Position numbers and translations under genes: made by a program. A stretch of 9,225 nucleotides of DNA from Paracoccaceae bacterium (GTDB lineage Bacteria; Pseudomonadota; Alphaproteobacteria; Rhodobacterales; Rhodobacteraceae), in the NCBI GenBank assembly GCA_019090405.1, contig JAHRVZ010000311.1, positions 1 through 9,225 of the forward strand, written 5' to 3'. The notes beneath the pieces are model-generated. The model saw nothing but the letters and a program-made list of their open reading frames with translations, did not search any database and had not been told where the DNA came from. Shown here piece by piece: positions 1 to 6,130 of the stretch. The number at the start of each line of letters is the position of its first letter. Position 1 is the first letter of the stretch.

Positions 1-61
1 CGACCACCACAACGCGCGTTTCCTCGGCGTGGGTGGCATCGATAAGCATTTTCTTAGCCAT
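1..61 (-). CDS. rne: Ribonuclease E, N-terminal fragment (runs off the window)
   Basis: Only the first 20 codons are present, reading MAKKMLIDATHAEETRVVVV. I recognise this as the N-terminus of the RNase E/G family in alphaproteobacteria. The enzyme is the essential endoribonuclease for mRNA decay and rRNA/tRNA processing; none of its S1 or catalytic domain lies in the window. The start is supported by an AAGGAA ribosome binding site at about 64-69 on the minus strand, 5-8 nt before the ATG. The upstream 466 nt have no gene and carry several strong inverted repeats, suggesting a long structured leader. Identification rests on a short peptide but a very characteristic one; RNase G is the main alternative. 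Confidence 0.85.
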   Translation of the reverse strand, partial: MAKKMLIDATHAEETRVVVV

Positions 62-90
62 GTTTCCTTGGTGCACAGCCGCAATCGCGC

Positions 91-107
91 CTGCCCCGGG
101 GGGGCAG
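91..107 (-). repeat. GC-rich hairpin just upstream of the rne ribosome binding site
   Basis: CTGCCCC (91-97) and GGGGCAG (101-107) form a perfect 7-bp stem with a 3-nt loop. Its near edge is about 21 nt from the AAGGAA site of rne, close enough to affect access to the start region if it lies in the transcript. Confidence 0.6.
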
Positions 108-152
108 CGTGTCTGGGGATGTGTCTTGTAAGGGCGAATTCGGACGCAACGC

Positions 153-181
153 GGCAGGGCCTGACCCTAGGGTCCCCTGCC
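153..181 (-). repeat. Two-part hairpin in the rne upstream region
   Basis: GGCAGGG (153-159) pairs with CCCTGCC (175-181). Inside is the palindrome GACCCTAGGGTC (163-174). The only unpaired bases are a 3-nt bulge (160-162) and the apical loop. Neither strand has a following T-run, so it does not look like an intrinsic terminator; a leader RNA structure is more likely. Confidence 0.6.
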
Positions 182-221
182 TTTATGCTCAATACTGGCG
201 CGCGCGTCATCGCGTTTCTTC

Positions 222-235
222 TCCGACAGGTCGGA
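222..235. repeat. Short inverted repeat TCCGAC-AG-GTCGGA
   Basis: Two 6-bp arms are separated by 2 nt. The small gap fits a protein-binding DNA palindrome at least as well as an RNA hairpin. It lies within the presumed rne leader. Confidence 0.4.
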
Positions 236-262
236 TGATCCCGTCCCTGCCCATTCAATTCC

Positions 263-283
263 CCCGCCTTTTTAAAGCGCGGG
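263..283. repeat. Inverted repeat CCCGC / GCGGG around an AT-rich centre
   Basis: CCCGC (263-267) and GCGGG (279-283) flank an AT-rich core containing TTTTTAAA. It sits around the place where rne transcription would start if the promoter proposed at 285-313 is right. Confidence 0.3.
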
Positions 284-284
284 C

Positions 285-313
285 ACTACACTGGTCTTTG
301 AGTAAAGACCCAA
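285..313 (-). promoter_or_regulatory. Possible rne promoter with an internal palindrome
   Basis: On the minus strand TTGGGT (313-308) and TGTAGT (290-285) are 17 nt apart, a weak match to -35 and -10 elements (3/6 and 4/6). The perfect inverted repeat GGTCTTT-GAGT-AAAGACC (293-310) covers the spacer and half of the -35 element, where a repressor site would be expected. The inverted repeat is certain; calling it a promoter or operator is inference. Confidence 0.25.
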
Positions 314-383
314 TCGGTCTGTCCAGCCTTGCGAATCTGATGATGGCAGAGGGCGTAAACAGCGAAACTCATCTTAGGGTTGT

Positions 384-402
384 CTGACATCTAATATGTC
401 AG
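384..402. repeat. Inverted repeat CTGACAT-CTAAT-ATGTCAG with outer AGGG/CCCT arms
   Basis: A perfect 7-bp stem with a 5-nt loop. AGGG (376-379) and CCCT (403-406) can extend it past a 4-nt bulge. It lies about 125 nt beyond the response regulator stop codon. It could stabilise the 3' end of the upstream mRNA or be a DNA-binding site. It lacks the T-run of a standard intrinsic terminator. Confidence 0.45.
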
Positions 403-527
403 CCCTGTAACTGCAACATAAGGGCAGCACAGGGGCAAATACAATGGTGATTTACAATGATACATGAAAATTAAACTAAACTTTGGGCCACTGCTGAAAA
501 AAACCGCAGAGATGCCAAGCGCAATCG

Positions 528-1862
528 CTAAAGATACTCTGATCGTTGCAAACCGTATTTGGCCATTTTCTCGTTCAACGTTCGGCGCGGCAGACAAAGT
601 TCGTCCATCACCCCGGCAATAGACCCCTTGTGCCGCCGCATAGTGTTGTCGATCAACATCCGCTCAAACGCTTCGACGTATTCCTTCAGCGGTTTGCCTT
701 CGGTAGTCATAACCGGCTGCATTTCCTCGTGATCCGACATCAGCAGGGACGCAATGGTGCCGCTTCCGCGTCGGGCCTGCAGCACCGCGCGCTCGGCGAT
801 GTTGATCAACTGGCGCACATTGCCCGGCCAGGGTGCCTGCAACAGCTGTGCTGCCTCCTGAGCATTAACCTGAGGAGCCTCACAGCCATATTCTTCGGAA
901 AACTGCTCGCTTAACCGGGTAAACAGGATCAGGATGTCCTCGCCGCGCTGACGCAGCGGCGGCACGGTCACACGCAACGCCGCAAGCCGGTAAAACAGAT
1001 CAGGGCGCAGCACGTCCTCGCAGGTACGACCGGCCTCTTGCAGGTTGCTGATGGCAATAATGCGGGTTTCGGCAGGCGTGCCCTGTTCATTGATGACCCC
1101 TAGCAATTTGGCCTGTTGCGCTTCGCTTAGCGCATCTATGTCCTCAAGCACCAAGGTTCCACCGCGCGCCTCTTCTATTGCTGGCAATTGGGCGTCTTCG
1201 GGCATCATTGGTCCAAACAGACGCTTGGACAGCGCATCTTCTTCAAGGCCCGCACAGCTTACCAAAACGAACTTTTTGCCCGCCCGGCTGCCAACCGCAT
1301 GCAGCGCATGAGCCACCAGTGTTTTGCCGGTGCCGGTTTCGCCATCAATCAACACGTGACCATCCGCCTGCCCCAGATCAAGAATGTCCTCTTTCAGACG
1401 CTCCATCACCGGACTAGAGCCAATCAGCTTTTTCATCAATTGATTGCCATCAGACAATTCCTGACGCAGCGCCCGATTGTCCAGCACCAGTCGCCGCGCA
1501 CCCGTGGCCCGTTTTGCCAATTCCGACATGCGATCCGGATTAAACGGCTTTTCCAGAAAATCAAACGCCCCGACGCGCATCGCCTCGACCGCCATAGGCA
1601 CATCGCCATGGCCAGTAATCATGATGACGGGCAATGCACTGTCGGTCCCCATCAGTTTCTTCAGAAACTGCATGCCGTCCATGCCCGGCATCTTGATGTC
1701 TGATATCACAATGCCCGGATAATCCGATCCAAGCACCTTAAGAGCGTCTTCGGCGCTGCCAAAGGTTTCGGTGTCATAGCCTGAAAGGGCCAGCCACTGG
1801 CTGATCGACTGGCGCATGTCACGCTCGTCATCCACAATTGCAATCTTCATGGCCTGTGCCAT
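528..1862 (-). CDS. dctD: NtrC/DctD-type response regulator lacking the GAFTGA loop
   Basis: A 444-residue three-domain regulator. The receiver domain (about 5-120) has acidic pocket D11/D12, phospho-acceptor D55, T83 and K105. The AAA+ domain (about 145-365) has Walker A GETGTGKT (174-181), a DLFYRL segment (288-293) and WPGNVRQL (345-352). A Fis-type helix-turn-helix occupies about 392-440. Between LFG (215-217) and GGT (234-236), where enhancer-binding proteins carry the GAFTGA loop that contacts sigma-54, there is no such motif and the segment is about five residues shorter. The next residues read TLVLED instead of the usual TLFLDE. The start has GAAGGAAA upstream; the Met at codon 5 has none. 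It lies 27 nt behind the sensor kinase gene and should be its partner. The family is sure; the dct name rests on resemblance, since no dicarboxylate transporter is in the window. Confidence 0.88.
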   Translation of the reverse strand: MAQAMKIAIVDDERDMRQSISQWLALSGYDTETFGSAEDALKVLGSDYPGIVISDIKMPGMDGMQFLKKLMGTDSALPVIMITGHGDVPMAVEAMRVGAFDFLEKPFNPDRMSELAKRATGARRLVLDNRALRQELSDGNQLMKKLIGSSPVMERLKEDILDLGQADGHVLIDGETGTGKTLVAHALHAVGSRAGKKFVLVSCAGLEEDALSKRLFGPMMPEDAQLPAIEEARGGTLVLEDIDALSEAQQAKLLGVINEQGTPAETRIIAISNLQEAGRTCEDVLRPDLFYRLAALRVTVPPLRQRGEDILILFTRLSEQFSEEYGCEAPQVNAQEAAQLLQAPWPGNVRQLINIAERAVLQARRGSGTIASLLMSDHEEMQPVMTTEGKPLKEYVEAFERMLIDNTMRRHKGSIAGVMDELCLPRRTLNEKMAKYGLQRSEYL

Positions 1863-1889
1863 AACATTTCCTTCTTGCTCGACGGGGGG

Positions 1890-3695
1890 CTACTCGGCAG
1901 CCTGAATGTTGCCGTCAACACCATCTGTTTCATCCAGTATTGGCAACTGCATCTCAAACACAGCGCCATTGTTGGTTCCATTGCGGGCCGTCAATCGTCC
2001 GCCAAGATCGTTTACGATCCCAGACGAGATCGCAAGCCCAAGTCCAACACCATCGCCGGCCTGCTTGGTGGTATAAAACGGCTCAAACAGTGAATCAAAG
2101 TCCTCAACCCCGTTTCCATTGTCACGAACTGTCAATGTTGCTGTGTCTCCTGCGGCCAGAATGATCTCTATCTCGGGATCATAGACTGATTTGGTGGCGT
2201 CCAGCGCATTGCGCAAGAGGTTGACCAAAACCTGTTCAATCCTCATGCGGTCGCCCATCACATAGACCGGCTTTTCGGGCAGAACCTGTGCAATCTGCAC
2301 CTGTCTTTGACGCAACTGAGGCTCCATCATCGACAGCGAAGATGCCAGCGCGTCATTCATGTTCACCGGAGAAAACGTTTCAGCCCCCTTGCGGGCATAG
2401 GATTTAAGCTGCCGGGTTATGCCGCTCATCCGTTCGATCAAATCATCAATGCGCCCAAACGAGGCCAGCGCCTCTTCGGACCGGTTACGCCTTAACAGCA
2501 GGCGCGCGCCCGCCAGATAGGTTTTCATCGCCGCCAAAGGCTGGTTCAATTCATGGCTGACAGCCGCCGACATCTCGCCCAATGCGGCAAGTTTTGAACT
2601 TTGCGCCAGGGTTTGTTCGGTCACAGCAAGGGTCTCTTGCACCCGTTCACGCTCGGCGACTTCCCGCTGCAAGCGAACGTTCAATGCGCGAAGCTCTGCC
2701 GATTCACGTTGAAACAGCACCATACGCGACGCTGTTTTGCGACCAAGCGCGTAAAACGCCAGCGCCAACATGATGGCGAATCCCATAATCTCAAGCGCCA
2801 GAACCCCATTCACCCGCTCGCGGATCGACGCATAGGTGGTAAACGACGTAATGTGCCAGCCGCGAAACGGAATACGGCCTTGCATCCGCATCACCGCCTC
2901 GCCGCGCAAATAGGCGTCGGCCGGAAGGGCCGTCCAATCCGACGTCACCCGGATCGCGCGTTCAATGGCGCCCAATGGGGTTTCGCGCTTTAACGCCTTG
3001 CTTTCGCTCAGACCCCGCCAACGCGGTTCAGACGCCAGAATGATCGTGCCGGTACTGTCGGTCACCAACACAGCATCAGATATCCCCGACCAGGCCCGTT
3101 CAAATTTTTGCATGTCAACTTCGACTACAATCACCCCCAATGGGGACGCGCCGCTTTTGATCCGTCGGGCGTAAGTAAAGCTATAGCCGCCGGCTTCTCG
3201 GGGAATGACCGAAAATATTGTCGCATTGGACCTGACAGTATCGACAAAATAGGCCTCGTTGCGGTGCGACGATCCCAGTCGATTTCGGTCGGTGGCGGCC
3301 ACGGTGCGCCCCTCAAGATCAAGCAACATCAGTGATGCTGCGCCAATCTCTTCGACGAAAGACAGCAATCTTTGTGTGGATTGACTGAAATTGTTGGAAT
3401 TTAGCGCAGCAATCAACGTCGGATCACTCGCCAGAAGTTGCGGAACAATGGCGTTTCGACGCAATTCGCTAAGAAGATTGCCGCTGTAAAGCGCCAGACG
3501 CAATTCGGCTCGGTTACGGGTGCTTTCGGTAAACCGGTCAGTCAAAAGCCGGTTTGTCACCAATACAATGCCCACGGCCGCAGCCACCAAAGTCAACAAA
3601 GCCAGACGCGTCCACCAGCCTATGCTGGTGGTTTGGGTGTCTGTGCCGACCTTGTTAGAGCCGACCTTGTCAGAAGGTTTTTGGAGCTTGACCAT
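1890..3695 (-). CDS. dctB: Membrane sensor histidine kinase, DctB-like
   Basis: A 601-residue kinase predicted to sit in the inner membrane: segment 1 at about 29-48, a periplasmic domain at about 50-295 with the look of a double PDC/Cache sensor (including NEAYFVDTV at 146-154), and segment 2 at about 297-317. A helical linker (about 325-370) leads to the HisKA domain with SHELNQPL and phospho-acceptor H381. The ATPase domain has N-box N496, DNGNGV (525-530), FEPFYTTK (537-544) and GVGLGL (549-554). It should autophosphorylate on H381 and pass phosphate to D55 of the downstream regulator. DctB kinases sense C4-dicarboxylates; that ligand is inferred. The start is the first Met but has only a weak ribosome binding site. 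It follows purQ by 36 nt in the same frame, so it may depend on upstream transcription. Confidence 0.88.
   Translation of the reverse strand: MVKLQKPSDKVGSNKVGTDTQTTSIGWWTRLALLTLVAAAVGIVLVTNRLLTDRFTESTRNRAELRLALYSGNLLSELRRNAIVPQLLASDPTLIAALNSNNFSQSTQRLLSFVEEIGAASLMLLDLEGRTVAATDRNRLGSSHRNEAYFVDTVRSNATIFSVIPREAGGYSFTYARRIKSGASPLGVIVVEVDMQKFERAWSGISDAVLVTDSTGTIILASEPRWRGLSESKALKRETPLGAIERAIRVTSDWTALPADAYLRGEAVMRMQGRIPFRGWHITSFTTYASIRERVNGVLALEIMGFAIMLALAFYALGRKTASRMVLFQRESAELRALNVRLQREVAERERVQETLAVTEQTLAQSSKLAALGEMSAAVSHELNQPLAAMKTYLAGARLLLRRNRSEEALASFGRIDDLIERMSGITRQLKSYARKGAETFSPVNMNDALASSLSMMEPQLRQRQVQIAQVLPEKPVYVMGDRMRIEQVLVNLLRNALDATKSVYDPEIEIILAAGDTATLTVRDNGNGVEDFDSLFEPFYTTKQAGDGVGLGLAISSGIVNDLGGRLTARNGTNNGAVFEMQLPILDETDGVDGNIQAAE
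3612..3631 (-). repeat. Perfect 8-bp inverted repeat inside the start of the sensor kinase gene
   Basis: CCACCAGC (3612-3619) and GCTGGTGG (3624-3631) are separated by 4 nt. In the kinase mRNA this hairpin falls at codons 22-28, just before the first membrane segment. It may be an accident of the codons for the tryptophan pair and its surroundings, or it may slow early translation. Confidence 0.5.
3645..3670 (-). repeat. Direct repeat of 11 bp near the 5' end of the kinase gene
   Basis: GCCGACCTTGT occurs at 3645-3655 and again at 3660-3670, a 15-bp period. This produces the partly repeated residues KVGS-N-KVGT in the cytoplasmic N-terminus. It looks like a small in-frame tandem duplication of five codons. 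Confidence 0.5.
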
Positions 3696-3731
3696 AAAGC
3701 CAGAATACGCCGCCCTTCGTCCCGGCTCAAG

Positions 3732-4400
3732 TCACGCTGTAATCAGCGCACCCGTCAACGCGCGGAAAAGCGCCTCTCCGTCGGTGCCGCCATGCCCGGC
3801 ATCGGCGGCACGTTCCGGATGCGGCATCATACCCAGCACCCGGCGGTTGGCTGACAAAATCCCGGCAATGTCGCTGACCGAGCCGTTTGGATTGTCGGTA
3901 TATGAAAATGCAATCCGGTCCTGATCGCGCAATTCGGCCAATGTGGCGTCATCAGCAAAGTAATTGCCATCGTGATGCGCAATCGGAATGTCGATCACAT
4001 CGCCCGCTGTATAGCCAGCCGTATAGACGCTGTCGCTGGTTTCAACCTTCAGGCCAACAGTCTTGCAAATATATTTCAACCCGGCATTGCGCAACAAAGC
4101 TCCCGGCAACAACCCGGTTTCGGTCAGCACCTGAAAACCGTTGCAAATTCCCATGACATAGCCGCCACGATTGGCGTGTGCCGCCACTGCCTTACAAATC
4201 GGCGATTGCGCAGCAATTGCGCCGCACCGCAGATAGTCGCCATAGGAAAACCCGCCAGGAATGCCAACGATGTCAATGCCATCCGGCAGTTCGCTGTCCT
4301 TGTGCCAGACCATCGACACTTCTGCCCCTGCAGCCTCAAACGCCACCGCCAGATCACGATCACAGTTGGATCCGGGAAAGACAACAACCGCAGCGCGCAT
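3732..4400 (-). CDS. purQ: Phosphoribosylformylglycinamidine synthase glutaminase subunit
   Basis: A 222-residue class I glutamine amidotransferase that supplies ammonia to PurL for the FGAR to FGAM step of purine synthesis, as part of a PurL-PurQ-PurS complex in the cytoplasm. The N-terminus reads VVVFPGSNCDRD. The nucleophile C86 lies in GICNGFQ (84-90), and H194 and E196 in PHPER complete the triad. Length matches stand-alone PurQ. Its ATG overlaps the purS stop by one base (TGATG, 4402-4398), which suggests translational coupling. purL is not in the window, so the large subunit must be encoded elsewhere. Identification is secure. Confidence 0.97.
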   Translation of the reverse strand: MRAAVVVFPGSNCDRDLAVAFEAAGAEVSMVWHKDSELPDGIDIVGIPGGFSYGDYLRCGAIAAQSPICKAVAAHANRGGYVMGICNGFQVLTETGLLPGALLRNAGLKYICKTVGLKVETSDSVYTAGYTAGDVIDIPIAHHDGNYFADDATLAELRDQDRIAFSYTDNPNGSVSDIAGILSANRRVLGMMPHPERAADAGHGGTDGEALFRALTGALITA

Positions 4401-4630
4401 CAGGATATCTCGATCGTGTAGGACTCAATCACCGTATTGGCGAGCAGTTTTTCGCACATCTCGGTCACATCCGCCTTGCTGGTGCCATCTGCAAGATCAA
4501 GCTCGATAACCTTACCCTGACGTACCTTATTCACCCCATCAAAGCCCATCGCCCCCAGCGCATGGCGCACAGCCGCGCCTTGCGGGTCCAGAACCCCGGT
4601 CTTCAGCATCACATGCACCCGTGCCTTCAT
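4400..4630 (-). CDS. purS: Phosphoribosylformylglycinamidine synthase small subunit PurS
   Basis: A 76-residue protein of the usual PurS size, with the typical opening MKARVHVMLKTGVLDPQG and the central VRQGKVIEL strand (36-44). PurS dimers bridge PurL and PurQ in organisms with a split FGAM synthase and help ammonia channelling. The start is supported by AAGGAAAG a few bases upstream (about 4637-4644). It follows purC after 101 nt with no gene and no obvious terminator, and overlaps purQ by one base. Confident call. Confidence 0.96.
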   Translation of the reverse strand: MKARVHVMLKTGVLDPQGAAVRHALGAMGFDGVNKVRQGKVIELDLADGTSKADVTEMCEKLLANTVIESYTIEIS

Positions 4631-4731
4631 AGCGTCTTTCCTTGATCTGCTCGCGAAACTCTTGGTCTCATTTTTGCAGTTTCATTTTGGCCCAAATATC
4701 CAATTCAACATCAGCCAAATCAGCCTGCGTT

Positions 4732-5493
4732 TTAGTTTATCAACGTCGGTTTAATCAATTGCGGCGAATTTTTCGGCATCACACCCAGCCTTGTGGCAAC
4801 TTCGGCATAGGCATCCGTCAGATTGCCCAAATCCCGGCGAAACACGTCTTTGTCAAGTTTGCGGTTGGTTTCAATGTCCCACAACCGACAACTATCCGGG
4901 CTGATTTCATCGGCGATAACCAACCGCTGAAAATCTCCGTCAAAAATCCGGCCGATCTCGATTTTGAAATCTACCAGTCGAATCCCAACCGCCAGCATAA
5001 TACCCGACATGAAATCATTGACCCGCAAAGCCAGTGATAAAATATCATCCATATCCTGCTGGCTGGCCCAACCAAAGGCCGCGATGTGTTCCTCTGAAAC
5101 CAAAGGATCGCCCAAAGAATCGTCTTTGTAACAATACTCGACAATCGGGCGTGGCAATTGCTGACCTTCTTCGATTCCCAGTCGTTTTGACAAGCTCCCG
5201 GCGGCATAGTTGCGGACGATCACCTCAAGCGGAATAATCTCGCAACTTTTCACCAGTTGTTCGCGCATATTCAGACGCCGGATAAAATGCGTCGGCACGC
5301 CGATCGTATTCAGCCCGTTCATAAAATATTCAGACAGCAGGTTATTCAACACTCCCTTGCCGTCGATCACTTCCATCTTCTCAGCATTAAACGCTGTGGC
5401 ATCATCTTTGAAATATTGCACAATGGTTCCCGGTTCGGGACCTTCATACAAAATCTTGGCTTTACCTTCGTAAATCTTTTTGCGACGCGCCAT
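4732..5493 (-). CDS. purC: SAICAR synthetase
   Basis: A 253-residue phosphoribosylaminoimidazole-succinocarboxamide synthase, which joins CAIR and aspartate with ATP in de novo purine synthesis. Visible family motifs are the N-terminal YEGKAK (8-13), VRNYAAGS (93-100), VDFKIEIGR (174-182) and ADEISPDSCRLWD (194-206). Length is normal for the bacterial enzyme. The ATG is preceded by AAAGG seven bases upstream. It is the first gene of the minus-strand cluster purC-purS-purQ. A candidate promoter lies 50-80 nt upstream, next to three 11-bp-spaced repeats. Identification is secure. Confidence 0.97.
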   Translation of the reverse strand: MARRKKIYEGKAKILYEGPEPGTIVQYFKDDATAFNAEKMEVIDGKGVLNNLLSEYFMNGLNTIGVPTHFIRRLNMREQLVKSCEIIPLEVIVRNYAAGSLSKRLGIEEGQQLPRPIVEYCYKDDSLGDPLVSEEHIAAFGWASQQDMDDILSLALRVNDFMSGIMLAVGIRLVDFKIEIGRIFDGDFQRLVIADEISPDSCRLWDIETNRKLDKDVFRRDLGNLTDAYAEVATRLGVMPKNSPQLIKPTLIN

Positions 5494-5543
5494 TTATGTG
5501 CCTTTCAGGGGTGCAGCTGGGCCGAGTCCCCGCCCCTGCCGCT

Positions 5544-5572
5544 CTCATAGTACAAGGGCCGCAGTGTCGCAA
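5544..5572 (-). promoter_or_regulatory. Candidate purC promoter
   Basis: On the minus strand TTGCGA (5572-5567) and TATGAG (5549-5544) lie exactly 17 nt apart, each matching 4 of 6 consensus bases. Transcription would start near 5537, giving a leader of about 45 nt before purC. The -35 element falls inside the first of three repeated CTTGCGACA-like units, which makes regulation at this point plausible. Confidence 0.4.
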
Positions 5573-5595
5573 GTATGTCGCAAGCATGTCCTAAG
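5565..5595. repeat. Three direct repeats with an 11-bp period in the purC/zeta divergent region
   Basis: TGTCGCAAG occurs at 5565-5573 and 5576-5584, and a degenerate copy TGTCCTAAG at 5587-5595. The period of 11 bp is about one helical turn, so a bound protein would find all copies on the same face. The array overlaps the proposed purC -35 element. It lies about 70-100 bp from the zeta start, so it could serve either gene. Confidence 0.55.
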
Positions 5596-5631
5596 CCCTT
5601 GCACAAAGCCTATGGCGGTTGCATATCAGAC

Positions 5632-5646
5632 TTAACAACATTTTAG
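5632..5646 (+). promoter_or_regulatory. CtrA-like site upstream of the zeta gene
   Basis: TTAA-N7-TTAG differs by one base from TTAA-N7-TTAA, the site bound by the alphaproteobacterial regulator CtrA. It lies 20-34 bp before the start codon. Such sites occur often by chance in AT-rich intergenic DNA, so this is weak. Confidence 0.15.
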
Positions 5647-5665
5647 CCAAGAGGACCCAAAACCA

Positions 5666-5983
5666 ATGTCCACATTTGACGAACGCGAAACCGCATTCGA
5701 AGCCAAATTCGCCCATGACGCGGAAATGAAATTCAATGCCAATGCCAGACGCAATAAACACTTGGGGCTTTGGGCCGCGGGCCTGAAAGGCGAACCCCTC
5801 GAAGTCGCTCAGGCCTATGCGCGAACCGTTGTCAAAACAGATCTGGCTGAGGCTGGCCATGAAGACGTCGTGCAACTTCTTGTCGGCTATCTTGGTGATT
5901 TGGCAGATGAGAAGGCAATTCGTTCCAAGATGGCAGAACTCATGATCAAGGCCAAAGCGGAAATCATGGAAGAGCATTCCTGA
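5666..5983 (+). CDS. F1-ATPase inhibitor zeta subunit (DUF1476)
   Basis: A 105-residue soluble protein of the DUF1476 family. In Paracoccus denitrificans this family is the zeta subunit, which binds the F1 part of ATP synthase and blocks ATP hydrolysis. The N-terminus MSTFDERETAFEAKFAHD and the segment ARRNKHLGLWAAGL (27-40) are characteristic. The rest is mainly charged helix, ending in an acidic-basic helix and EEHS. There is no signal peptide or membrane segment. A GAGGA site (5651-5655) lies 10 nt before the ATG. It appears to be a single-gene unit, divergent from purC and 147 nt ahead of the homocysteine methyltransferase. Family confident; the inhibitory function is transferred from Paracoccus. 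Confidence 0.9.
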   Translation: MSTFDERETAFEAKFAHDAEMKFNANARRNKHLGLWAAGLKGEPLEVAQAYARTVVKTDLAEAGHEDVVQLLVGYLGDLADEKAIRSKMAELMIKAKAEIMEEHS

Positions 5984-6063
5984 TTTTAACCCATCGGCGC
6001 AGTAGAAAATGGCGCTGTAATGCGTCGCCTTCAATAAGATTATGAGAATTTTCAATTTGCTTT

Positions 6064-6091
6064 GTGCCTGCTGCAATGAAACAGCGGGTAC
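6064..6091 (+). repeat. Ten-pair stem-loop upstream of the homocysteine methyltransferase gene
   Basis: GTGCCTGCTG (6064-6073) can pair with CAGCGGGTAC (6082-6091) as RNA, using two G-U pairs, around an 8-nt loop. It lies 39-66 nt before the start codon. It has no following T-run. I could not match it to a known SAM or SAH riboswitch. A TATATT at 6098-6103 might be a -10 element; in that case the repeat would be promoter DNA rather than leader RNA. Confidence 0.4.
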
Positions 6092-6130
6092 GCTGGCTAT
6101 ATTGGGCCGCGACCTGTTAGGATTCCGGAT

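Larger units (their letters stand above)
62..527 (-). other. Gene-free region upstream of rne with many inverted repeats
   Basis: These 466 nt lie between the end of the response regulator gene and the start of rne, both minus strand. I see no convincing gene: the open frames are short, lack good ribosome binding sites and resemble no protein I know. The stretch holds six perfect or near-perfect inverted repeats (91-107, 153-181, 222-235, 263-283, 293-310 and 384-402). Those nearer rne could be leader RNA hairpins. In E. coli the rne 5' UTR folds into hairpins that RNase E binds to control its own mRNA; a comparable role here is inference. No clear T-tailed terminator ends the upstream operon. 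Confidence 0.6.

Noticed and set aside
109..387. A 92-codon plus-strand frame in the rne upstream region
   Set aside because: No ribosome binding site, no family resemblance, and it runs through several inverted repeats; more likely non-coding.
490..520. T-run with flanking CTGC/GCAG downstream of the response regulator as an intrinsic terminator
   Set aside because: On the minus strand the T-run lies in the loop between the short arms, not after a stable stem, so it does not form a standard terminator.
391..597. A 68-codon minus-strand frame overlapping the end of the response regulator
   Set aside because: It starts inside the regulator in another frame, has no recognisable family, and its apparent hydrophobic stretch comes from AT-rich intergenic bases.
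1188..1703. A 171-codon plus-strand frame within the response regulator gene
   Set aside because: It is antisense to the well-supported AAA+ and receiver domains and has no family features of its own.
4668..4717. A tiny frame (about 16 codons, TTG start) between purC and purS
   Set aside because: The peptide looks protein-like, but there is no ATG start, the ribosome binding site is poor, and the length is too short to support.
5984..6130. A SAM-II or SAM/SAH riboswitch before the homocysteine methyltransferase
   Set aside because: One stem-loop is present but the conserved bases of those classes, as I remember them, are not seen; a covariance search would decide.
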